64,000 nt of DNA from Pseudomonadota bacterium (GTDB lineage Bacteria; Desulfobacterota; Desulfovibrionia; Desulfovibrionales; Desulfovibrionaceae). A program made the position numbers and the translations under genes. The first letter of the stretch is position 1; each line of letters opens with the position of its first letter. This document shows positions 25,671-32,353 of this stretch, piece by piece. The notes beneath the pieces are model-generated. The model did not search any database and was not told the origin of the DNA. It worked only from the letters and a program-made list of their open reading frames with translations. Where the stretch lies: positions 1 to 64,000 of the forward strand of contig JAHIUW010000018.1 in assembly GCA_018816865.1 (NCBI GenBank), read 5' to 3'.

Positions 25671-26176
25671 TTGGCCCCCAGGTGCAGGCGCACCGCGCCT
25701 TTGTCAAAGGCCGAACGACCCAGGAAATAATAGCCATACACGCCCCAGCCCAGGCCGGTCAGGGCCTCCAGCTTGTCCACGCCGATCTCCCTGTCCAGGG
25801 CCGCGGCCACGATGGCCACGGTGACCACCAGCAGGCATAAAGGTCTGACATTCTTGGACAGCCAGGAATCCGAGGCCATGTCCGCCTCGTGCCGCCGCCC
25901 CAATTCGCGCTCAAAGGCCGCCTCGGCCTGCAACTGCTTCTCCTGCCAGGCCAACAGACGCTGGCGCTCGGTGGATTCCAGTTCCTTTAAGCGCAGCAGG
26001 TTCTGCGGGTCTCCCAAGGCTCTGAGCACACTGTCCGCTTCTGGTTCCACCCCCAGAAACGAGGCGGCCAAGGCACCAGCCGCGCCGACCACGACACCCG
26101 CCGGCCCCCCAAGAATGCCCGCCAGCACCGGGGCGGCCCCGGCCACAAGATTGCCCACGTCCTTCCAATCAGCCAC
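25667..26176 (-). CDS. Phage holin, three-TM superfamily (GTA-holin-like)
   Basis: A 169-residue protein starting at GTG 26176 with GGGGGAG upstream. It has a hydrophobic, Gly/Ala-rich N-terminal segment (LVAGAAPVLAGILGGPAGVVVGAAGALAA), a long charged helix with ELESTERQRLLAWQEKQLQAE, then SWLSKNVRPLCLLVVTVAIVAA and GWGVYGYYFLGRSAF. The 'W.sknvRP' motif and layout match the Holin_3TMs family, first named in part from gene transfer agents. It overlaps its neighbours on both sides, so the three small lysis genes are coupled. Confidence 0.78.
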   Translation of the reverse strand: MADWKDVGNLVAGAAPVLAGILGGPAGVVVGAAGALAASFLGVEPEADSVLRALGDPQNLLRLKELESTERQRLLAWQEKQLQAEAAFERELGRRHEADMASDSWLSKNVRPLCLLVVTVAIVAAALDREIGVDKLEALTGLGWGVYGYYFLGRSAFDKGAVRLHLGAK

Positions 26177-26351
26177 GTTGCTCCCCCCGGTACCTTTCGC
26201 GTCGAGTCCTCTCCTCCCGCGGCGACATCAGCCGTTCCCAGGTCCGGAAGACATGGCCGCAGCTGGCGCAGACCCGGATACGGTGCGTATCACCCGCCCG
26301 CTGCAACGTCCTGACGACCCTGGTGCAGGCCGCACATCGCACACATTGCAT
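26169..26351 (-). CDS. Small zinc-ribbon protein (Ogr/Com-like)
   Basis: A 60-residue protein with two cysteine pairs, MQCVRCAACTRVV and RVCASCGHVFRTWERL, a likely zinc ribbon. Small proteins of this type in phages act as late-gene activators (Ogr) or translation activators (Com), but related ribbons have other roles. GGGAGG precedes the ATG, and the stop overlaps the holin start by eight bases. Its position at the head of the lysis genes would suit a late regulator. Confidence 0.65.
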   Translation of the reverse strand: MQCVRCAACTRVVRTLQRAGDTHRIRVCASCGHVFRTWERLMSPREERTRRERYRGEQRG

Positions 26352-26369
26352 GAATTCCTCCCCAGCGGA

Positions 26370-26792
26370 TCAGTAACGTTCGAAAATCGTCAGATGAAAG
26401 ACATCCAGACCGCTCAAACCGTCCATGAACAGCTTGAAGGCCGCTTTGCTGTTGAGCACAGCCCGCTCGGTTTTCTCATTTTTTGGAATGGCCCCGTAAG
26501 AGGTCCCCAGCAGGATGCAGCCATGGGTGTCCTCCACGGTGTTGCCCGAATGGAACAGCACCTGGGTCCGGCCGGGGACGTCAATCACCTGAAACGTGTC
26601 CCCGAACCTTGGGGAATCGACCCGCGAGCAGAGGTACTGCTGGGCCGGGATGCTCGACACGTTCTGCTGATTGAGCCTGTCGGGCGGCTCCAGGGTGACG
26701 CACAGCACCTCCTTGTTCACACGCAGCACGCCAAATGAACCCTCTTGCGCCTCCTCCAGCCGAATCAATTCGACAATGGGCATGGTTCGCAT
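26370..26792 (-). CDS. DUF5675 family protein, possible cell-wall enzyme of the lysis module
   Basis: A 140-residue protein starting at ATG 26792, with GGGAGG upstream. It carries ELIRLEEAQEGSFGVLRVN, then FHSGNTVEDTHGCILLG in the second half, and an alternating strand pattern (CSRVDSPRFGDTFQVIDV). This matches DUF5675. The H-x-G-N...D-x-x-G-C-I-L arrangement resembles the H..N / S-x-G-C-I active site of L,D-transpeptidase (YkuD) folds. Together with the adjacent holin, this suggests activity on peptidoglycan. That activity is inferred, not established. Confidence 0.65.
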   Translation of the reverse strand: MRTMPIVELIRLEEAQEGSFGVLRVNKEVLCVTLEPPDRLNQQNVSSIPAQQYLCSRVDSPRFGDTFQVIDVPGRTQVLFHSGNTVEDTHGCILLGTSYGAIPKNEKTERAVLNSKAAFKLFMDGLSGLDVFHLTIFERY

Positions 26793-26806
26793 CGCTTCCT
26801 CCCGCG

Positions 26807-27256
26807 TCAGAATCCAAGGACCGGGTCTGCCCCGCGGGCGTCGCCGCCGATCCGAGACCGCTCCCAGGGACACCCCCTGGACAGCGTATTCAACAGGGCC
26901 AGAAGGGTCTCACCCTCGGCCTCTTGCAACATCGTTCCAAGGGGGTCGCTCAGGCGGGCACGCTGCTCCAGAAGCCGATTCTGCGCCGCAGCACACCGAC
27001 GGGCCTGATCCTGCCAAGCCACAGCAGGATCTCCCTCGATGCCAAAGGCCTTGAAGATCTCCGCCGCTGCAAGCCACGTCTCGCGTCCGTCGCAGCCCAA
27101 GTGATACCCCCAGGAACCCCGAGGGCCTGCCTCGGGGACAAGGAACCGCCCCTGGCCATCGTCCTCCCTGCGCCGCACAGATCCCGCCGAATTCATCTCG
27201 AAATTGATACGAAACCCCCGAAGGTTCACCGGCACCCAGACCTCACCCCTATCCAT
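26807..27256 (-). CDS. Hypothetical phage protein, first gene of the leftward operon
   Basis: A 149-residue protein; I chose the ATG at 27256 (AAGGGAG upstream) over an in-frame start at 27319 that would run into the operator. The N-terminal part is beta-rich (RGEVWVPVNLRGFRINFEMN) and the C-terminal part helical (ARRCAAAQNRLLEQRARLSDPLGTMLQEAEGETLLALLNTL). I do not recognise the family. It is the promoter-proximal gene of the leftward cassette, directly after the divergent operator region at 27312-27370. Confidence 0.55.
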   Translation of the reverse strand: MDRGEVWVPVNLRGFRINFEMNSAGSVRRREDDGQGRFLVPEAGPRGSWGYHLGCDGRETWLAAAEIFKAFGIEGDPAVAWQDQARRCAAAQNRLLEQRARLSDPLGTMLQEAEGETLLALLNTLSRGCPWERSRIGGDARGADPVLGF

Positions 27257-27311
27257 CGCATCGCTCCCTTGGGGCCGCATGACGGCGGCGTCTCCACTGT
27301 GGATCGATATA

Positions 27312-27370
27312 TAGGCCAAAATCGCCTACGTGTCAAGCCCCCAAGGCGCTATTTTGGGCTAATATCGCCT
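27312..27370. promoter_or_regulatory. Two operator-like palindromes between divergent phage genes
   Basis: TAGGC-N7-GCCTA (27312-27328) and GGGC-N7-GCCT (27356-27370) share the pattern GGC-N7-GCC with AT-rich centres. They lie between the leftward structural/lysis operon and the rightward HTH gene (start 27406). A third site with the same spacing is at 28297-28311. The HTH protein is the obvious candidate to bind them. Confidence 0.6.
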
Positions 27371-27405
27371 ATTGCCGACCTGGAGGATTTGTCTATAATG
27401 AGTGA

Positions 27406-27684
27406 ATGGAAGAAGCACTCACCTTTACGCAAAACTATCTGGACGCCATCGAGACGGCCCGCATCAAGCTGGGCCGCAGCCATTCCGACATCGCCCGCGC
27501 TGCATTCCCCACCCAGCGCGACCCGGTTGGCACCTATCGCAAAGTCCGCAACTCCGGACGCACTCTGAAGCTCGCGGATGCCTATCGCCTGGCCCACGCC
27601 GTGCACCAGGATTTCTCCTCCCTGTGCTGGCAGGTTTCCCAAGCCATGCAGGGCTACTCCCTCAAGACGCCCCCCTCGGAATAA
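27406..27684 (+). CDS. Small HTH regulator, probable repressor of the phage cassette
   Basis: A 92-residue protein. A Cro/C1-like helix-turn-helix is visible at about residues 22-65 (RSHSDIARAAFPTQRDPVGTYRKVRN; LADAYRLAHAVHQDF). The self-cleaving peptidase domain of full C1/C2 repressors is absent, so it could not be inactivated by RecA-type cleavage. It is transcribed away from the leftward operon, with two matching operators in between, so it probably represses that operon and itself. A terminator follows at 27806. Confidence 0.65.
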   Translation: MEEALTFTQNYLDAIETARIKLGRSHSDIARAAFPTQRDPVGTYRKVRNSGRTLKLADAYRLAHAVHQDFSSLCWQVSQAMQGYSLKTPPSE

Positions 27685-27805
27685 CGCGCCGGCTCCCCCT
27701 CCCCTGGACTGATACGCGACGCAGCAGAATACAGATCCGTCTATATATAGAGATACAGCACTTCGCCGAGCGCTGCAACAAACATAAACTTATAACGGTA
27801 TAAAA

Positions 27806-27829
27806 AAGGGGTTCTGGTCTCAACCCCTT
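27806..27829 (+). terminator. Terminator after the HTH gene
   Basis: AAGGGGTT and AACCCCTT form an 8-bp stem with an 8-base loop, followed by CTCTT. An A-run precedes it, so it may act on both strands. Confidence 0.6.
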
Positions 27830-27965
27830 CTCTTGCAAGGAAATTCATATAGGCAAATGTTTACAACAGCCCTGTTTTTAAGTAGTAGCAACTATCAGCC
27901 ATCGTCTTATTCAAGTTACATTTCACAGCACCCACTTCCAACAGGTAACCAGCGAGGTCAGATTC

Positions 27966-28238
27966 ATGGACAACGCAATGCCCAGCCCAGCCGTTGAAAA
28001 AGATCCGGTTACGGAATTGTACGACGTCGCATCCGCCTTACGTTTTCTCGAAGACGCATTTGAGGGCCACGACGAGGCAGGAACACAGGTCAGAGCCTCG
28101 GGCGCGGCCTACGTGACAGGCTTGGTGGGCAGACGGGTCAACGCCATCGCCTGCATCCTGTGGGACCTGGAATCAGACCTTGCCGCAACGGTTCAGATCC
28201 CCCCAACACCCAAGGACCGAAGCGAGATTGAGGAGTGA
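27966..28238 (+). CDS. Hypothetical small protein of the phage right arm
   Basis: A 90-residue mostly helical acidic protein (VTELYDVASALRFLEDAF; AYVTGLVGRRVNAIACILWDLESDL). No known domain is recognised. The ATG has a weak GAGGT site. About 280 bases separate it from the HTH gene and contain a terminator and a half operator (TAGGCAAA near 27851). It may be a regulatory or lysogeny-associated protein of the cassette; this is only positional. Confidence 0.5.
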   Translation: MDNAMPSPAVEKDPVTELYDVASALRFLEDAFEGHDEAGTQVRASGAAYVTGLVGRRVNAIACILWDLESDLAATVQIPPTPKDRSEIEE

Positions 28239-28294
28239 CCAGCTTCTCGGATGCCCATCCAAAGGCGGCTCCAGCCTGGATGCACCATTGACAA

Positions 28295-28313
28295 GCAGGC
28301 GATATTTGCCTAT
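28295..28313 (+). promoter_or_regulatory. Third GGC-N7-GCC operator
   Basis: AGGC-GATATTT-GCCTA has the same arm spacing as the two operators near the HTH gene. It is about 65-80 bases upstream of the cysteine-rich gene at 28377, so that gene likely belongs to the same small regulon. Confidence 0.55.
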
Positions 28314-28376
28314 ATTGGTTTGAATTGAATTTATAGAGAAGCAATGCCCAAACCAACACTTGCACGCCAAGGAAAC

Positions 28377-28679
28377 ATGACAAACGCACGCTGCATGCAC
28401 AGCAATTGGGATGGTCAGGGGAGACAATGGCGATGCGGCCTGGACGGATTCTATTGCGTAGGGGTCCAAGAGCAGGGACGAGGGGATGAGCAATGCCCAG
28501 AGACGGTCGGCACCGTTCATCCCTGCCCCGACTGCCTTGAACTGCCGGGGGACATGTCCGCCTTTCTGAACCGCAGGAGTGAGCCGTCCGGCCCAGTGCT
28601 GACATGCGCCGAATGCGGGTACAAGGCCTGCCCCCGGCAGTGCGCTCTGGACCTGCTTGAGGCCCTGACGGCCAACTGA
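28377..28679 (+). CDS. Cysteine-rich hypothetical protein under the phage operator
   Basis: A 100-residue protein. I chose the ATG at 28377 because AAGGA lies about five bases upstream; an in-frame ATG at 28344 is possible. It has about eleven cysteines, among them CPDCLEL and LTCAECGYKACPRQC, suggesting one or two zinc sites. No family is recognised. It is the last gene before tRNA-Ser(GCU), ends at a bidirectional terminator, and follows the third operator. A regulatory or phage accessory role is possible. Confidence 0.55.
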   Translation: MTNARCMHSNWDGQGRQWRCGLDGFYCVGVQEQGRGDEQCPETVGTVHPCPDCLELPGDMSAFLNRRSEPSGPVLTCAECGYKACPRQCALDLLEALTAN

Positions 28680-28701
28680 ACCACCGAGGGACACAACAAG
28701 G

Positions 28702-28735
28702 AAAAGGGCTTACAGCAACTGCTGCAAGCCCTTTT
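28702..28735. terminator. Bidirectional terminator between phage right arm and tRNA-Ser(GCU)
   Basis: AAAAGGGCTT (28702-28711) and AAGCCCTTTT (28726-28735) form a 10-bp perfect stem, with an inner CAG/CTG pair. It serves the plus-strand gene ending at 28679 and the minus-strand tRNA. Confidence 0.85.
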
Positions 28736-28742
28736 GAAATCA

Positions 28743-28832
28743 TGGCGGAGAGGGAGAGATTTGAACTCTCGATACCCGTAAAGGTATACGCCCTTAGCAG
28801 GGGCGCGCCTTCAGCCGCTCGGCCACCTCTCC
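28743..28832 (-). tRNA. tRNA-Ser(GCU)
   Basis: On the minus strand the acceptor GGAGAGG pairs with CCTCTCC, the D-arm contains GGCCGAGCGGCTGAAGGC, the anticodon loop is CTGCTAA (anticodon GCT), the variable arm is long, and the T-loop is TTCAAAT. A CCA is encoded at 28745-28743. Its 3' end faces the phage cassette. Confidence 0.95.
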
Positions 28833-28919
28833 AAGGGGTCGTCAATCAAGGCCGCCGAAGGCCATGACGATCCAAACACTAAACAGCCCGCCTGAGATAC
28901 CGGCGCAAACGGGAGATAC

Positions 28920-28949
28920 TGAATACGAGTTGGGGCTCAAGTTTGTCAA
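28920..28949 (-). promoter_or_regulatory. Promoter of tRNA-Ser(GCU)
   Basis: On the minus strand TTGACA (28949-28944) and TATTCA (28925-28920) are 18 bases apart, about 90 bases upstream of the tRNA. Confidence 0.5.
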
Positions 28950-29092
28950 GACAATTCAGAGAAACCGGCACGCAGCAACCAACCCCACCATCGACAACCC
29001 AAATACCTGGAATTGATAACACTATATCATCCTGGCCGCCGCTTTACAACACACCTGCTTTCCCTATAAGAAAGAGCGCTCAAGGAGTTGCC

Positions 29093-30112
29093 GTGGAGTG
29101 TTCCCGTTGCGGTCATGATCTCATGCTGGGCCTGGTGCCCAAAGGACTCGGCAGGATCCTGCCGCTGACCTCCTACACCTGTGTCCGCTGCGGCAAGGTC
29201 AACAGGCGGCTGTCCGGCATCTTGGCTGCGTACAGCCCACAAATGCTGCTGACCCCGCTGCTGATCATCGTCATGGTTGTCACGGTCTGGTTCCTGCTGT
29301 TCGCGCCGCAAACCCCCCAGGGCAACTCCGTGCGCCAGGAAATCGTCACCGTGGTCGAACAGCCCGCATCGCAAGTCCCGCAGGATGCCCCGACCGAATC
29401 GCTCCCGAGACATGATACTCCCGCAAACTCCGCGTTCCAGGCCGCACCTGACGGGCAGTCAACGCCGGGCACCACGCCCCAACCCCTTCCCGACGAAACA
29501 CAGGGGACCCCGCAAAACGACGGGGTTGAGCAGCCCCGCACAGCGATTCCCGTAAGCGCTGAAAGGCCCACAACCCAGGACGAAACGGATAGTCTTCCAA
29601 GCCCCGGGGCCTCGCCCTCGCCCCAGGCCGAAGGACAAGATCCAGCCGCAGCGTCAGAAGCACAGGCCCAGAAAACGCCCACACCAGCGCCCCCAAGCCG
29701 AGGCAAGTCCGCATTGGAAGAAGTGGTGGTCCCAGCACCGCCCAAGGCCAAACGACCCACTGTCGTCGCCAGCGCAAAGAAGGGCAAGGACTCCGGCTGG
29801 AGCAACGCCACATTGCTCGGCCTGCATTCCGGCATCTGGAATGACGCCCTGGTCCTGAGCCTTGACGTCAAGGGGTTGGCCGGGGAACCCACCGGATTCC
29901 AGCTGTCCTCCCCCCCCAGGTATGTGGTGGACGTGCCCGGAAACTGGACCTATGCGGGTGAGAAGCAGATCAGCGTAGCCAAAGGTAGCGTAAGCACGGT
30001 GCGCCTGGGCATCCATCAAGACAAACTGCGCATCGTGCTGGACCTGGATCACGAGCCAAAGCAGGCCTCTGCCCGCCGCACCCCGGACGGTCTGACCATC
30101 ACCATCCGCTAA
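29093..30112 (+). CDS. Zinc-ribbon, membrane-anchored AMIN-domain protein
   Basis: A 339-residue protein. I chose GTG 29093 because AAGGAG lies seven bases upstream; a TTG far upstream would overlap the tRNA promoter. Domains in order: a zinc ribbon at residues 1-35 (VECSRCGHDL...TCVRCGKVN), a membrane helix at about 48-65 (LTPLLIIVMVVTVWFLLFA), a 160-residue Pro/Gln/Thr-rich linker, and a C-terminal AMIN-like domain (LDVKGLAGEPTGFQLSSPPRYVVDVPG; VRLGIHQDKLRIVLDLD). AMIN domains bind peptidoglycan or septal/secretion machinery in the periplasm. This protein would therefore link a cytoplasmic zinc ribbon to the cell wall across the inner membrane. Confidence 0.75.
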   Translation: MECSRCGHDLMLGLVPKGLGRILPLTSYTCVRCGKVNRRLSGILAAYSPQMLLTPLLIIVMVVTVWFLLFAPQTPQGNSVRQEIVTVVEQPASQVPQDAPTESLPRHDTPANSAFQAAPDGQSTPGTTPQPLPDETQGTPQNDGVEQPRTAIPVSAERPTTQDETDSLPSPGASPSPQAEGQDPAAASEAQAQKTPTPAPPSRGKSALEEVVVPAPPKAKRPTVVASAKKGKDSGWSNATLLGLHSGIWNDALVLSLDVKGLAGEPTGFQLSSPPRYVVDVPGNWTYAGEKQISVAKGSVSTVRLGIHQDKLRIVLDLDHEPKQASARRTPDGLTITIR

Positions 30113-30181
30113 GGCAACCCCTCGTCCGCGCGGCAGCCCATCGCCGACTCACCATTCCCGACCCTATTCTTTCCCGGACCT

Positions 30182-30817
30182 TCAATCCAGCAGGCTGGAG
30201 CCTCCCGCAGGACCTTGCACCGCGTCAGACAAATCAGACGGCTCGTGAAACAGACCGGAGGTCAAGACCGTAAACCAGGTCAGCCAGGCCTGGCGAGGTG
30301 TGAATTCGCTATTCCGAAAGGTCTCCGGCACCATGAAGTTTTGCACCACGCATTCCATGATCCCGGCCACGATCTGCGGATGGATGCCTGGACGGACCTC
30401 GCCGCGCTGCACACCGCGAGTGATCGCCAGGGCGAATTGCCCCAGCACCCGGATCCGCAGCCTGTCGAACTCCTCCCAGATATCGGGAAAGCAGAGCCGC
30501 ACGTCGGACAGGAAGACCAGCGAAACCTCGAGCATCATCTCGCCCAGGCAGCGGTATCCTGCAATAAACGATTCCTGGGCAGTACGCCCGTGAACCACGG
30601 CTTCCAGGACATTTTCCAGGTGCCGTGAATACCTCTTCAGCACCAGCTCGCGCACCAGTTCCTTCTTGCTCGGAAAATAGCGATACAAGGTCTTCTTGCT
30701 GATACGCAAAGCGCCCGAAATCTCGTCCATGGTCACCCGGCGCACCCCGAACTGCCGAAAGCTGCCATAGGCCGCCTCCAGAATCCGCTCGCGCACCTCC
30801 TGCGATAACGCTGCCAT
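30182..30817 (-). CDS. TetR-family transcriptional regulator
   Basis: A 211-residue regulator. The N-terminal HTH is clear: ILEAAYGSFRQFGVRRVTMDEI followed by ISKKTLYRYFPSKKELV. The ligand domain is helical and not assignable to a substrate. CTGGAG lies eight bases upstream of the start. A 15-bp palindrome (30830-30844) overlaps the ribosome-binding region, suggesting autorepression. No effector operon sits next to it in the usual divergent position. Confidence 0.92.
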   Translation of the reverse strand: MAALSQEVRERILEAAYGSFRQFGVRRVTMDEISGALRISKKTLYRYFPSKKELVRELVLKRYSRHLENVLEAVVHGRTAQESFIAGYRCLGEMMLEVSLVFLSDVRLCFPDIWEEFDRLRIRVLGQFALAITRGVQRGEVRPGIHPQIVAGIMECVVQNFMVPETFRNSEFTPRQAWLTWFTVLTSGLFHEPSDLSDAVQGPAGGSSLLD

Positions 30818-30829
30818 TCATTACTCCAG

Positions 30830-30844
30830 AAACCAGTTTGGTTT
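30830..30844. promoter_or_regulatory. Candidate TetR-family operator
   Basis: AAACCA-GTT-TGGTTT is a perfect 6-3-6 palindrome 13 bases upstream of the TetR-family start codon. Confidence 0.5.
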
Positions 30845-30907
30845 TTGCAGTTTCCTAGCGTGGCGCATCTCTCGGGTCAATGCCACCCCCAAGGAACCGC
30901 ACCAAAA

Positions 30908-30933
30908 AGCCCCAGGACCAAGGTCCCGGGGCT
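30908..30933 (-). terminator. Terminator of the cyclophilin gene
   Basis: On the minus strand AGCCCCGGGACC and GGTCCTGGGGCT form a 12-bp stem with one internal mismatch and a 2-base loop, followed by TTTTT. Confidence 0.85.
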
Positions 30934-31034
30934 GATGCTCGCCCTTGCTGGCAGCAACTCCATAGAGAAATTCCAAACTCCCAAAAAAGCAGTCCATTGA
31001 CGTAACCCTGCCGGCAGGGACCGTCTCTCGCCTG

Positions 31035-31610
31035 CTAGGACTGGTGGCGGTAGGCCTTCTTGATGACCACGGGGACCAGGGGCACATCACCCATGCCGCC
31101 CTGGCGACCGGTTTTAACCTTGGCAATTTTGTCCACCACGTCCATGCCCCGAATCACTCGCCCAAAAACGGCATAACCCCAACCCTGCTCGGTCTTGGAC
31201 TTGTAATCCAGAAAGGCGTTGTCCGCGTGGTTGATGAAGAACTGACAGCTGGCGCTCTGGGGATCGCTGGTGCGCGCCATGGCGATGGTCCCCCGCTTGT
31301 TGTCCAAGCCATTGTTGGCCTCGTTCATGATCGGATTCCCGGCTGGTTTCTGCATCATGGTCATGTCAAAACCACCACCCTGAACCATGAAGCCATCAAT
31401 GACCCGATGGAAGATGGTGCCGTTATAAAACCCGGAGTCCACGTATTTGAGGAAGTTGGCCACGGTCACTGGGGCCTTGTCCTCCTCCAGCAGGACCATC
31501 ACGGAACCCTCGCTGGTCTCCAGAACCACCACGGGATTGGCGGCGAACGCCCCTGTTGCGAACAGGCCCAGCAGCATCGCCGCCAGCGCCATCATGCGCC
31601 CTATCTTCAT
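31035..31610 (-). CDS. Periplasmic cyclophilin-type peptidyl-prolyl isomerase
   Basis: A 191-residue protein. I chose the ATG at 31610, preceded by AAGGAGG. Residues 1-23 are a Sec signal peptide ([19 protein letters not shown]). The cyclophilin core is complete: [13 protein letters not shown] with the catalytic Arg, [23 protein letters not shown], and [16 protein letters not shown]. Cyclophilins catalyse prolyl cis-trans isomerisation; this one should act on exported proteins. It is monocistronic with its own terminator. Confidence 0.92.
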   Translation of the reverse strand: MKIGRMMALAAMLLGLFATGAFAANPVVVLETSEGSVMVLLEEDKAPVTVANFLKYVDSGFYNGTIFHRVIDGFMVQGGGFDMTMMQKPAGNPIMNEANNGLDNKRGTIAMARTSDPQSASCQFFINHADNAFLDYKSKTEQGWGYAVFGRVIRGMDVVDKIAKVKTGRQGGMGDVPLVPVVIKKAYRHQS

Positions 31611-31798
31611 CTGTAGCCTCCTTGGACTGTTTGATTTCGCACATGAATAAAAGAGCCGAACAGGGAAGTCAAAGCCTCTGCCGGAATAGTGCATCATAAA
31701 AGTTGATAGTTAATTCCACTTACGATTGATAATCCGAATCGTTTTCCAGACATTCCTGCAGCCACCAAGCACGGCCCCCCTTGGCTCCACGGCAAAAG

Positions 31799-31942
31799 GT
31801 CATGAAATATCATGACATAAATCTAAAATATCAATACTTTTGCTTTTTCAGATTTGAACTTTCTATTTGTCGCCGGGTTCGACTCGCTCTATAGTGCAAT
31901 CAGATTAAGAATTTTCCACAGGATGTGGATGGCTGTGGAAAA
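31799..31942. promoter_or_regulatory. Control region with two strong palindromes and DnaA-box-like motifs
   Basis: GTCATGA-AATA-TCATGAC is a perfect 18-bp palindrome (31799-31816) in an AT-rich segment. Further on, TTTTCCACAG (31912-31921) and CTGTGGAAAA (31933-31942) are perfect 10-bp arms around an 11-base spacer containing TGTGGATGG. Three motifs close to the DnaA box (TTATCCACA) thus fall within 31 bases. The stretch 31611-32060 holds no convincing gene. It presumably drives the small coiled-coil gene at 32061. Confidence 0.45.
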
Positions 31943-32060
31943 AATGTTTTGGATGTTGGGGAACTCCAAGACACGGTATTGAAACGGAGGATGCTTGCCT
32001 TGGGGAAGGCAGCGCATTCGAGACGGCCAAAAAGTCCGTCCAACCACCAGGCAGGAGACC

Positions 32061-32273
32061 ATGTTCGCCATGGACAATATCATCCAGAGACACGCCCTTG
32101 AGATGAAGGCTCTGAGACGCTCCCTGAGCAACTCCAAAAAACAACTGCATGAGCAACGCATGCGAAGTGACCAGGCCGTGGCAGAATTAAAACGCCGCGT
32201 TACCGACATTCCGCTAGCCGTGCAGGAACCTAAGGTTCCGTTCCACGCACGCATTCTATCCTTTATTTTCTAG
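32061..32273 (+). CDS. Small coiled-coil protein, unknown function
   Basis: A 70-residue protein starting at ATG 32061 with AGGAG six bases upstream. It is one long charged helix (RHALEMKALRRSLSNSKKQLHEQRMRSDQ) with a short hydrophobic end (ARILSFIF). I do not recognise a family. It is a single-gene unit with a strong terminator at 32289 and a complex control region upstream, so its expression appears to matter. Confidence 0.6.
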   Translation: MFAMDNIIQRHALEMKALRRSLSNSKKQLHEQRMRSDQAVAELKRRVTDIPLAVQEPKVPFHARILSFIF

Positions 32274-32288
32274 CGTTAACGCACCACC

Positions 32289-32320
32289 AAGCGCCGCTTG
32301 TTTTTTCAGGCGGCGCTTTT
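32289..32320 (+). terminator. Rho-independent terminator after the coiled-coil gene
   Basis: AAGCGCCGC and GCGGCGCTT form a perfect 9-bp stem with a 12-base T-rich loop, followed by TTTATTT. Confidence 0.85.
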
Positions 32321-32353
32321 TATTTGTCCGACTTTCCGGTAACAAAGATAAGA

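Noticed and set aside
12853-28740. A diversity-generating retroelement, as in BPP-1
   Set aside because: The structural genes resemble that phage, but no reverse transcriptase gene and no template/variable repeat pair were found.
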